Source: Corbicula japonica (lineage: Eukaryota > Mollusca > Bivalvia > Venerida > Cyrenidae). Taken from it: a stretch of DNA of 64,000 nucleotides. Positions 1 through 10,539 of the stretch are shown one piece after another (position 1 is the stretch's first letter; the number at the start of each line of letters is the position of its first letter). The position numbers and the translations under genes are program-made. Location of the stretch: NCBI GenBank assembly GCA_038501625.1, contig JAZAYU010000010.1, positions 6,593,380-6,657,379 of the forward strand, read 5' to 3'. Under the pieces are notes generated by a model. The model worked only from the letters and a program-made list of their open reading frames with translations, was not told the origin of the DNA and made no database searches.

Positions 1-2400
1 TATTAAAGTAAAAATTGGTTACATATTATGAGATGACAAAAGAAATAAATAGAACAATAAAGTGATAAAAATATGTTAATTTTGTTTATTCTTTCTTTTC
101 TACAATTTATTAGAACAAATTAATGTATTAATGTTATCTGTCTCAATTCAGAGGGTCAGGACTTAGCTTTAGACTGGATGCAACAGCCCATAATTAGTGT
201 AAAATTAAGCTGTACTACAATGTTGTCTTTGAGCCATATTGATAGTAGGTTTATTATTAATTTAAAAAGATTTTTAAAAAGGACGAAAATCTACATAAAA
301 CACATTTATTTCAAGACATATTGAGCAGTACACAGATCATTAACCTCTAAAGTTTAACAATATTTAAATTAAAAATACATTACTGTTTAATATTACCAGC
401 ATCAATACCTTAATTTCCTTTTGTAACATAATTCTTATATATTACCTATTTTAATACAAGATACATAAAGTGCAGGAAGGTTGTTAACCTATTTACTGGA
501 ATAAGATACTGGTTTATTGAAACAAAACTGGCACGGATTTGTTTACTGTTTTATCGCAGCAACAGTCATATTACCTCATCTTACTTATGGTTATAGCAGC
601 GGCTACGCATCAATTACATGTAATTTTATTGGAGACGTGCATTGTTTGTCTTTGAAAAAAAATAATAAAAAATATCAAATGATATCATGAATAAAAACAT
701 TTTTTACTCATAATATTCTTGATAACACACTTATAGCTTATCAAACGCAAATAATTAATTATTTCATTTTTATTACTTGCTTGAATTTCATAATTTCTAA
801 GTCACCTTTCTTTGAGAACAATTGATTAAATTTATCACTAGAATCACTTTTTCTTATGGATATAATTGTAACTTAAAACAGAAATTCATGTTAAAATGTC
901 TACTTTGCTAACTAAGTGCAGGTTGATGTGTGTTGGTTCTTAAAATACATTATTGTCGCAATTTATCATGAAAGAAGGTATGTAATTTATATCGCTATTG
1001 TGCAGTAACTAAAATTGGTTAATACGTTCTTTTGGGTAACATATTTAAAAATGGTGATTTATGATATGGTATTTATTTTTATTATGATATAATGCTAATT
1101 TATAATTAAAACTCATGAAGAGGTGTATTTAAACAAATAAAATTACACCAAAACTTCAAATGTATTAACCATAGGCAAAAGTATATGATATAACATAATA
1201 CTAAAGTCACATATAACTAAAGTTATGGATATTATTAACAATATGTTTAACAAAGTTTACCTTTTAATCACACAATATGTCTTTCAGAATTTATTTCTCT
1301 ATAATTTATTTTATTTATAGAAAATTTCTTTGCTATCTTTGAGGTGTTTTTTTTTTCATATTTTCAGAGATTTTGGAATTTCCAAATATATGTATTTATT
1401 TACATACATTAAACAAGAAGTGTGTCTCAATGTGACTTTATTACATTAAAATACTGCATTCTTATTTATATAACTCCTTAGGAACTTATTTATATTAATA
1501 AATTAAACAAATAAAACAGAAATTACTTGCAAATGCAAGTAAGGAATCCTTTCATACAACTTTTTTGATGTTAAGTAACATATCTTAATGACTATTTATA
1601 GACCTATACCTAAGGTTGCAGATGTTTTATTACATTAAAAATTAAAAAAAACATCTTCCTGGTGCAGAAGAAATAGGTTTATTTCAGAACTTTTATAATT
1701 GCCAATTATTTCTTCATAGCGTAAAATTTTCTCAAATGTCACTTATTCAAATAGGCGTTACAGTAAAACGCCCCACTCGCCAGAAAGCAAACAAATTGCA
1801 AATTGCGTAGAATGGTATAGGCTTTCAGAAAGAAATAGCCTTCAAAATTCCCCAAGGGGTGGGGGGAGGGGTCTATTGGCAGCTCAAGGTCTAATAAAGA
1901 TTCATTGTTAAATGGTGTTACTGGAATGTGGTTGAAATTGTACTGTTTTAATGTTTGAAAATATTAGTAATATGTAACTGCATAACTAAATCGAGAAAAA
2001 ATGTATGTAAAACATGTGTTAGCTAGCTCAGAAATAACATTTAACCATACAAAATATATGATTATGTGGTATTTTGAAATAAACTATTTAGAAAAATCAA
2101 ATTCGTATCATTGCATTTAATGTAACGTATTGTATTTTAATGGTAACGTAAATTACTCGGAAAAGGGCAAAATCGCACCCAATTTTGATAAAAACACATT
2201 ACCTAACACTAGCTTTATTCATAATAAGTAACATTGTACTGAAGAAAATAGTCTTTTAGAAGATAACTTGTCTTGGGTTGAAGCAATGCCTCCAGAACAA
2301 TTATAAAATTTTTGGCTCATGTAAAATGGGTAGTGTCCGTTATCCTTGTTAGACTTCTTCATGCACCACTTTATGAAGGTCTTACAAGTAAATTCTGATT
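1..2400. other. AT-rich non-coding stretch
   Basis: I see no coding exon, tRNA or clear transposon here. The sequence is AT-rich, with A/T runs and one short G-rich run near 1857-1870. Open frames are short and frequently stopped on both strands. Confidence 0.6.
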
Positions 2401-2442
2401 GTAGATATCCTAAGCTTTAAAACGGTACCACACAACCTTTGC

Positions 2443-2458
2443 CCCCCCCCCCCCCCCT
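2443..2458. repeat. Poly-C tract
   Basis: A near-pure run of about 15 C residues, a mononucleotide repeat prone to length error in assemblies. Confidence 0.8.
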
Positions 2459-2622
2459 GGGGTGCAACGAAAGTGAAATTTTCCTGGGCCAGGTTGCGTA
2501 CTATTCAAGATATTTTTAAAAACAAATAGTTTCTTGTTTGATCTGGCAAAACAAATGACAGCGGATGCATTGAATAATTTCAAATTATATTTTCTCAAAA
2601 GTGCTATGTTAATAGAATATTG

Positions 2623-2730
2623 TGTCAGAAGTGTGATTTGAACCAAAGCCCACATACGTGGACCAGATCACTCCTTATGAGGGCTTTATAGCTTTGAGTC
2701 TGGCGTCTTAGACCACTCGGCCATCCTGAC
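2623..2730 (-). pseudogene. tRNA-Leu(CAA)-like pseudogene with intron
   Basis: Read on the minus strand, this has a tRNA-Leu(CAA) layout. It starts GTCAGGATGGCCGAGTGG (box A), has anticodon CAA in an anticodon stem CCAGA/TCTGG, a 24-nt intron after position 37, a long variable arm and the 3' end TTCTGACA. The acceptor stem is intact. The T arm is damaged: the stem reads TTTGG against CACAC, with three mismatches, and box B ends in A instead of C. I therefore call it a pseudogene. It is the inverted partner of the copy at 3555-3662; both are 108 nt with 24-nt introns. Confidence 0.7.
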
Positions 2731-2909
2731 AACACGCATAAGTCACAAACGTTATCGATATGAATACTAATTGAAGCTAACTGAAACGTAACTTTCTAAC
2801 TTATTAATATGTGTAATGTACCAATTATTGAACTTTATATCTTTATATCCACAAATATCTTTTTAAATGCATTTTGCCTATATAAACGTTTTAAAAATGA
2901 TGTTGTTAT

Positions 2910-2910
<1 letters not shown>

Positions 2911-3000
<90 letters not shown>
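2911..3000. repeat. Compound microsatellite (GAT)n then (AAT)n
   Basis: About 15 GAT units (2911-2954) run directly into about 15 AAT units (2956-3000). The short open frame here reads as runs of D then I and is not a gene. Confidence 0.95.
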
Positions 3001-3201
3001 GTGCACTTTTATTTAACGATTTACAAGAAGACGAACTACATGTAGGTATATAATTGCTTTTTATCTTTTACATTTTCTTCGATTGCCTGTATATTTTTCT
3101 TGCTTGTTTGAAACAGACGATTGGCTTTGAATGTTTAAAAGTTTGAGGTAGGAAATTTTAATTATGCATCTTTAAAATGATTGATTTGATCATTTTATGC
3201 C

Positions 3202-3344
3202 GGGCTGAAGGTTATAAAGCTGAGATTGAAAACCAGTCTCATATCTCAAACATCTGATAGGCTGAAATGGCGCCATTTCAGCCAATCAGATGCTTGAGAT
3301 TTGAGACTGGTTTCCATGCTCAATTATATAACCTTGGGCACTGG
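3202..3344. mobile_element. CCAAT-palindrome MITE, copy 1
   Basis: An imperfect palindrome. The left arm reads GGTTATAAAGCTGAGATTG, then AACCAGTCTC and a block ending GGCTGAAATGGC. The right arm mirrors it with GCCATTTCAGCCAATCAG, GAGACTGG and TATAACCTTGGGC. Clear copies lie at 4724, 13203 and 16222, with weaker ones at 18885, 29215, 38075, 58535 and 62520. It has no coding capacity; superfamily unassigned. Confidence 0.8.
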
Positions 3345-3554
3345 TTTCTCATTATTTGCTGACCCTGTTAGACAATATTTTAATAATCACGGACCAAAGA
3401 AACCACGTTTGGTTTTATGACACTTTGTTTTTTGTAAATGTTGTGTCCGAGAAGGGTCTGGTGCAAAATTGCAAGAATGTGGGTTCGTTTTGGCAGCTTT
3501 GGGTTAGTTACGAGATAGTTTAATCGTTTCTGGCCAAAAGCCCATTTGATGTGT

Positions 3555-3662
3555 TGCAGGATGGCCGAGTGGTCTAAGGCGCCAGACTCAAGACATTAAA
3601 GTCTTAATTGCGAGTGTTCTGGTCCACGTATGTGGGCGTGGGTTCAAATCCCACTTCTGACA
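3555..3662 (+). tRNA. tRNA-Leu(CAA) with intron (possibly decayed)
   Basis: A tRNA-Leu(CAA) pattern. Box A is TGGCCGAGTGG at 3562-3572; the anticodon stem is CCAGA (3582-3586) with TCTGG (3618-3622); the anticodon is CAA at 3589-3591. A 24-nt intron (3593-3616) follows position 37, as is usual for this isoacceptor. The variable arm is long, the T arm is perfect (GTGGG/CCCAC around TTCAAAT) and the discriminator is A. A T5 pol III terminator follows at 3667-3671. The acceptor stem has mismatches at 1:72 and 2:71, where GTCAGGA would be expected at the 5' side, so function is uncertain. Confidence 0.7.
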
Positions 3663-4133
3663 CATACTTTTTAGAAAGCGAAGTAGCTATATTGTTTGTG
3701 ACTGATGCCTAATATTTTGAAACCGATCCGTTTTAAAAAACAATTCCTCTCAGTTCACTGTTTTGCTGTTATTTCTGAGCGTGGCTAATTTTTATGGGTG
3801 TTTTAATGTTCCGAGGTGCGATTCAGATATGTTGACTGTAAAGCATACTTTGATATCATTCTTTCTTATTCCTGAAACTGAATTTTTTTCAGTCTGTGCA
3901 AAAATAGTTTTAAATAAACAAATTTTAAACGCACTTCTCTGGGAATCAATCAAACGCTGGAATTTAATGTAACAAAATCTTCAAAATGCTAACAAAGTCT
4001 TAATACATTTTGGTTAGACTTTGACCATCTCTTTAAAATATCCTGAAATAGATCAAGGCTTAATAAGTCAGTCTGTACTTCTTGTCCAATTAAGCTCAAA
4101 ATAAGTACGGGCGTTTGGGTTCCTATAACTGTA

Positions 4134-4310
4134 TTAACCCTTTCCTCCATATATACGCATTTTTACGCATGTGCGACCAGTGTAGATTCAGATCAGCCGC
4201 ATTTTAGTCAGAAATAACCTAACAAATCAAAAAGCGAACAGTCCTGATCAGACGGCACGAATGTGCAATAATGTGCACGCAATAAAGGTGTCTATGGAGG
4301 AAATGGTTAA
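4134..4310 (+). mobile_element. TTAA/piggyBac-like twin-hairpin MITE
   Basis: Bounded by TTAA with termini TTAACCCTTTCCTCCATA and its inverse (here with GG for GGG). It carries the family core: CGACCAGTG...GATCAG left arm, the TCAGAAATAACC linker, and a shortened right arm. TTAA flanks plus CCCTTT ends suggest a non-autonomous piggyBac-type element. Confidence 0.8.
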
Positions 4311-4723
4311 AAATGCAAGACTGTCTCCGTCTAGTTAGAGAGAGTCAAACCAGATACATGTACGTTTTGTTTATCGTTGTTGGTTCAAGAAATACAGTTA
4401 TACACCTTATTTTATGTTAAATAATTGTGGCACTTTATACAGCACCGTTCTTGGATGTGACACTCTTCCTGTTTGAGAGAAACAAAGTGTTTAGCTTGGT
4501 TTCATCAGATGCTTTGTGCGAAATTAGGTCACTGTTCTATGACGCGACAATCCGCCTTAATTGAGCGAACATTTGTATGAAGTTCGGCTAAGGTCCCTTT
4601 AGCCCTTCAAAATTATGCTCCGGATAAAGGATCTCAGACGCACTTACACACTAATGTACTTCGCCGACTATTCTGGCGATTGCAAGCAGGCTCGTCAGAG
4701 ATTGAACTCCAAAATTAAAACAG

Positions 4724-4875
4724 GGTTGAAGATTATAAAGCTGAGATTGGAAACCAGTCTCAAATCTCAAGCATCTGATTGGCTGAAATGGCGACTGGTC
4801 GCCATTTCAGCCAATCAGATGCTTGAGATTTGAGACTGGTTTCCATGCTCAGTTTTATAACCTTGGGCACTGGTC
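4724..4875. mobile_element. CCAAT-palindrome MITE, copy 2
   Basis: A near-perfect palindrome with the arms described for copy 1. The centre reads GGCGACTGGTCGCC and the right end TATAACCTTGGGCACTGG. Confidence 0.85.
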
Positions 4876-5312
4876 ATCAACTTATCATAACAATCTCCAA
4901 CTCAAAACAGACGGGCTGACAGTCGATGATGAAATATAATAAGATCCTTTCTTCTACTACGCAAATTAAAAGTTAAACACCAAAGAAGCAGAAAGAGTTA
5001 TAATCCTATCTGGCTGCAAAACAACAAACTGAAGATAAAAACAACAATCAGCATATTATTTTTGAACGCTATGCATTTGAAACGTCATGGTAACAATGAA
5101 TTGTCAGAAAAAATATACATTCAGTCAAGCGTATGATTTCTATGAATGACCAAGCGCCAAAAGTACACGTTCGTTCTAAAAGACAAACACCAAGTTTATT
5201 CAAATACTGGTATCCGGCATTTACATAACATCTCTAATAAGCCTGGTTCCTTTATGTGTGCTGTCACCTGGCTGTCACAAGATTCCAATATGTTATTAAC
5301 TGATAAAGGAAT

Positions 5313-6024
5313 TAAGGGCCCATTACACTCTTCCCCTGGACTTTCATCGATAACAAGAAAAATTTTAAAATCTCAATAACAGTAAAATATCGTTCAATGA
5401 TACTTTGTACAAATAAACGTTACTAATGTATTTTTATTTTGCAAAAAGTAAGACACGTGAGAAAAGTAAAGAAAAGAGCTAGACCTAAAAATTCCTTAAA
5501 TTCTATTTTAAAATTATATTAATTCACAAAAACTATGCAATACAAAACATAATTGTAAATTCCCACGCGAGTGTAATGATACTGACAGAAAAATGGTGTG
5601 TACTTTGTAATGAATCTTTGACTACTAAAAGAGAAATCAATGATTGTCATCCGTTTACGCGACCAGGAAGAGAACAGGAAATTGAAGGTCAAGCACACTT
5701 TTACTAATATCTCATAAAGTTTACATATGTAAGTCACAAGACACAAGACAGTGTTGTCAGTATCACATTACTCATGTGTGCTTATAAAATGATGTTTTGT
5801 GTTGTTTAGTTTTTGTGAATTTATGTAAATAGAAGTTTGGGGAATTTTTAGATTTCGCTATTTTTTTTACTTTTCTAATGTGTCTTACCAATTATGCAAA
5901 AAAGATATATCAGTAATACTAATTTGTGCAAAGTTTCATTGAACGGCATTTTGACGTTACTGATATTTTGATAATTTTCTTTTTATCGTTGAACGTGAAG
6001 GGAAGGAGATAGTGGGCCCTTGGT
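5313..6024. mobile_element. Foldback element 1
   Basis: Ends are inverted: AAGGGCCCATTACACTC with TTCCCC at the left, and GGGAAGGAGATAGTGGGCCCTT at the right. The inverted similarity extends inward about 150 bp on both sides (blocks with AAAATCTCAATAAC, TTTGCACAAA-like and TAAGACACGT). The interior has no usable ORF. Related to the two elements that follow. Confidence 0.65.
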
Positions 6025-6048
6025 GATAATTGGTGTTATTAACTGCTT

Positions 6049-6634
6049 AAGGGATTGCCACACTCCTCCCAACTTTGTTCATCAATAAAAAGAAAATTAT
6101 CAAAATCTCAATAACGGCAAAATGCCGTTAAATGAAACTTTGCACAAATGTATGTTATTAATGTACCTTTATTTTGCAGATGGTAAGACACGTTAGAAGA
6201 GTAAAAACAAATAGCGACTTACATATGTAAACTTTACGAGATATTAGTAAAAGTGTGTTTGACCTTCAATTTTCTTGTTGCTTCCTGGTCGCGTAAACGG
6301 ATGACAATCACTGATTTCTGTTTTAGTAGTTGAAAGTCTTTTACAAAGTACACAACATTTTCTTGTCAGTATCATTGCGTTCACGTGGGGATTTAAAATT
6401 ATGTTTTGTATCGCTTAGTTTTTGTGAATTTATGTAAATAGAATTTTAAGGAATTTTTACGTCTAGCTTTTTTTCTTTACTTTTCTAACGTGTCTTACTG
6501 TATGCAAAATAAAGATACATTAGTAACATTCATTTGTGCAAAGTTTCATTGAACGGCATTTTGCCATTACTGAGATCTGATGATTTTTATTTTATCGATG
6601 AAAAGAATTGGGAGGAGTGTGGCAAGCCCTTAAG
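6049..6634. mobile_element. Foldback element 2
   Basis: Terminal inverted repeat TTAAGGGATTGCCACACTCC at the left and its inverse with one change (AAGCCCTTAA) at the right. Long subterminal inverted arms include CGGCAAAATGCCGTTAAAT near 6116. Non-coding. Confidence 0.75.
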
Positions 6635-6881
6635 TCAAATTTCTAGAATTTCAAGACATGTCGTTTTAACTGCATCCCTTTCCGATCTGTTTTCACCGCA
6701 AAAAGAGATCGGTTTCCGTGTATACACATAAAATGATAAGCGATACACCTGATTTTCTGCTGAAGTGTCTTGCAATCGATGATTTCTACTACATAAAAGT
6801 GACAGTCCATTTATTCAAGGATCCAATAAACGAGGGTAATATATAAGCCTCCAACGCTTATAATTTCAAGGTCTTATATTA

Positions 6882-7505
6882 AGGGATTGCCACACTTCTC
6901 CCAACTTGGTTCATCGATAAAAAGAAAATTTTAGAAAAAAAGAAAATACGTATTTCAGGTATGAGTTGCTTTGGTATATTATCCATGAATTTCAGAGTTC
7001 TCATGCAAACGGTTTTTCTTTTGTTTTAGCATGTGCTTTGTAATTAGAACATGAATTAGACTAAATTGAGCTTGCAAACATTAACTACATCCTTAGCTAA
7101 ATACATTTCTTTACTAAAATCTATGTGGCAATAGGTATTTCCCTCAAAATTCCTTTTTCAAATTTTAGCCACTTTTCGCCATTTGCAATGTTTGCGACCC
7201 CTTAAATGATCTTTCAATTATAAAAATAAATCAGCACTTTTATTTCTGTCATCTATTTACGCGACCAGGAAATAACAATGTCAAACACACTTACTCTCTT
7301 GTATACTTTTGTAAGACTGATAGACAAAGGAACCTCACGTATTGTTATCAATTGGCATTTAAATTGATGTTTTGCGTTTCTTATTTTTGTGCTTGGACGT
7401 TATTAGTACTAATCTTGGACTAGCAATTTTTCTTATTTTGATCAATTTTGATAATTTTCTTTTTACCGATTAACAGAATCGGGAGGAGTGTGGCAAGCCC
7501 TTAAG
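6882..7505. mobile_element. Foldback element 3
   Basis: The same termini as foldback element 2 (TTAAGGGATTGCCACACTTC and GGAGTGTGGCAAGCCCTTAA), with a different interior. Non-coding. Confidence 0.7.
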
Positions 7506-7679
7506 GATTATACGGACCCATGTATTCTTAATATGTACATGTGTTCATATATCGAGTGTTTGAATAAAACTTGAGATTTCAATTTAAGTTTAAGTACACT
7601 TGACAAAAACAAATGGCAAAAAATCTTTGGATATATTCTAATGTTTTGTCTTAAGCTTTAGTTAAGTAACATGAGCAAA

Positions 7680-8601
7680 ATGTTATTTGCGGATGTAATA
7701 TCACTATTACCCGCTGAATAATTGACCTTTGTGGGATGGATATCACTATTACCCGCTGAATAATTGACCTTTGTGGGATGGATATCACTATTACCCGCTG
7801 AATAATTGACATTTGTGAGATGTATATCACTGTTACCCGCTGGATAATTGACGTTTGTGGGATGGATATCACTATTACCCGCTGAATAATTGACCTTTGT
7901 TGGATGGATATTACTATTACCTGCTGAATAATTGACCTTTGTGGGATGGATATCACTATTACCCGCTGAATAATTGACCTTTGTTGGATGGATATTACTA
8001 TTACCTGCTGAATAATTGACCTTTGTGGGATGGATATCACTATTACCCGCTGAATAATTGACCTTTGTGGGATGGATATCACTGTTACCCGCAGAATAAT
8101 TGACTTTTGTGGGATGGATATCACTATTACACGCAGAATAATTGACATTTGTGGGATGGATATTACTATTACCAGCAGAATAATTGACATTTGTGGGAGG
8201 ATATCACTGTTACCCGCTGAATAATTGACATTTGTGGGATGGATATCACTATTACCAGCAGAATAATTGACATTTGTGGGAGGATATCACTGTTACCCGC
8301 TGAATAATTGACCTTTGTGGGATGGATATCACTATTACCAGCAGAATAATTGACCTTTGTGGGATGGATATCACTATTACCAGCAGAATAATTGACATTT
8401 GCGGGACAGATATCACTATTTGCGGGACAGATAATAGATATCACTATTACCAGCAGAATAATTGACATTTGTGAGACAGATATCACTATTATCCACAGAG
8501 AAATGCTATTTGTGGGATGGATATCACTATTAAACGCAGAATTATTGACATTTATGGGACAGATTTCACTATTATCCCCAGAGAAATGCTATTTGAGGGT
8601 G
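7680..8601. repeat. 42-bp minisatellite
   Basis: About 21 tandem units of 42 bp with core TTACCCGCTGAATAATTGAC and GGATGGATATCACTA. Units are clean on the left and degrade and change length after about 8400. Because 42 is a multiple of 3, one minus-strand frame stays open for 179 codons (a 14-residue repeat rich in I, V and S). I read that as a by-product, not a gene. Confidence 0.95.
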
Positions 8602-8719
8602 TCTATTACTTAGTTCCATTTGTGGATTGGACATGAATTTGTTCAATGTTATAATGTACTATGTGACAGACAAGATTTGGCAAACAAAACAGCTTCTGAC
8701 TCCAAATCTTTTATGAGGT

Positions 8720-8875
8720 TTAACCCTTTCTTCCATATATACGCCTTTTAATCCATGTGTGACCAGTTTAGATCCAGATCAGCTGGCACATCTTTGTGTC
8801 ACAGATGTGCTGGCTGATCTGGATCTAGACTGTTCGCCCATGCAATAAAGTTGTATCTATTGAGGAAAGGGTTAA
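8720..8875 (+). mobile_element. TTAA MITE, internally deleted
   Basis: TTAACCCTTTCTTCCATA and GAGGAAAGGGTTAA ends. The left half of one arm is joined directly to the right half of the other, giving a single hairpin (156 bp against about 240 bp full length). Confidence 0.8.
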
Positions 8876-9173
8876 GTAACAATGCTTTTAAATCAAAAAT
8901 AAATTTGCTCTTTATTTTATCATACTTTATTTAAGAAATACAAATCCAAATTAACTTCGAAATTTCCAACAAAACAGAATATTTTTAACAAATATTAAAC
9001 AAACATGTAATGCTTTTGTTAACAATGATATCTGCATTATTAAAAACAATTTCTCACTTTTATTTGTACAATTGCAATATTTAACCATACTTCATTAACT
9101 CGCAGTCATCAAATAATTATAGAAATGCTATGTATGTACAGCTAGAAATATAAATATTTAAATAACATATAAC

Positions 9174-9408
9174 TTAACCCCTCTGCTTAAAATATACATC
9201 TTTATGGCATGGGCAACAGTAGATCCAGATCAGCCGGAACTTCCATGCTGTACAATCCGGATCTTTACTATTTGCTTTTAATAAGGTTTATTTCTCATCA
9301 AAATGCTGCAAGTGCAGATTCTGATCAGAAGGCATGAATGTGCCAGCTGATCTCGATCTACATTGTTAGCCCATGCAATAAAGGCGTATATATTGAGGAC
9401 ATTGTTAA
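9174..9408. mobile_element. TTAA MITE, old diverged copy
   Basis: TTAACCCCTCTGC and GAGGACATTGTTAA ends with diverged GATCCAGATCAGCCGG and CTGATCTCGATCTAC arms. Confidence 0.6.
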
Positions 9409-9698
9409 ATTGTTAAATGTATCTTATTAATTTTTCTACATTAAACGCACACTACATAAAACACCCATATTAAACTTGATATTTCATTGTTTGTGTACAG
9501 TGATGCCAGGTTGAGACAAAACAAAAATCAAGTGTTCTGGTATACCCTTACCCTGTGAGGTGTGAATCCAACAACAGTGTAGACTCCTGTGATCTAGATA
9601 GACCCAAAAATGCCAGTGATTCACACACTCTCACAGAATTTGCTATATGGTCATAATTAACAACTCATAAAATCCCCACTTGAACTATGAGGGGATGT

Positions 9699-9940
9699 TT
9701 AACCCTTTCCTCCATAGACACACTTTTATTGCGTAGGCGAACAGTGTAGATCCAGATCAGCCGGCACATCCGTGCTGTCTGATCAGGATCAGCACTGTTC
9801 GCTTTTTTATTCATTAGGTTATTTCTGACAAAAATGCAACCAGTGCAGATTCTGATCAGACGGCATGGATCTGCCAGCTGATCTGGATCTACACTGGTCG
9901 CACATGCGTAAAAATGCGTATATATGGAGGAAAGGGTTAA
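9699..9940 (-). mobile_element. TTAA MITE, near full-length
   Basis: A 242-bp copy with intact TTAACCCTTTCCTCCATA and GGAGGAAAGGGTTAA ends. The arm order is reversed relative to the 15309 copy. Confidence 0.85.
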
Positions 9941-10100
9941 ATAGTACATAACTGAATGTATAGATAACCCCAAGGCCATACAGATACCCCAGTAGAGCCT
10001 AGCCAATCGTGCAAGAGACATCCACAGTACATAGCATCCTTATTCCCCCAAAAAGGATAGTTCAATTATGCCACAATGATAGACATTCTGCATGGTTCAA

Positions 10101-10262
10101 GGGCGGATCCAGGATTTTTTTCCAGGGGGGGTCCAAGCCCAAATGATGACTTTAAATGTGTTATTTATCCAACGAAATTTAATATCAACATATTTTTTAG
10201 GGGGGGTCCGGATAATTCCAGGGGGGGTTCGGACCCCCCCGACCCCCCCGCTAGATCCGCCC
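10101..10262. mobile_element. G-rich TIR MITE (GGGCGGATC ends)
   Basis: Inverted ends GGGCGGATC and GATCCGCCC enclose alternating G-rich and C-rich runs (CCAGGGGGGGTCC, GACCCCCCCGACCCCCCC). The centre is AT-rich. It is 162 bp, with no clear target duplication and no coding potential. It resembles widespread animal MITEs with GGGCGGATCCAGG termini; superfamily not assigned. Confidence 0.7.
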
Positions 10263-10330
10263 ATGTGGTTTGAAATAAGCATATTACCATCAAGGGAAAT
10301 AATTGACTAAGTGAAGTACACAGAGACTTG

Positions 10331-10531
10331 TTAACCCTTTCCTTGATATATACACATTTTTACGCATGTGCGACCAGAACATCCGTGCCGTCTGATCAGG
10401 ATCTGCACTAGTCGCATTTTGGTCAGAAATAACCTACTGAATCAAAAAGCGAACAGTTTAGATCCTGATCAGATCTGGATCTAAACTGTTCGCCCTAGCA
10501 ATAAAGGTGTATCTATACAGGAAAGGGTTAA
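10331..10531 (+). mobile_element. TTAA MITE
   Basis: TTAACCCTTTCCTTGATATA and CAGGAAAGGGTTAA ends; the left arm is partly deleted. Confidence 0.8.
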
Positions 10532-10539
10532 AGTACTTT

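Noticed and set aside
2809..3045. ORF with poly-D and poly-I
   Set aside because: Translation of the GAT/AAT microsatellite.
7680..8601. CRISPR-like array
   Set aside because: Units are contiguous tandem repeats without unique spacers, in eukaryotic DNA.
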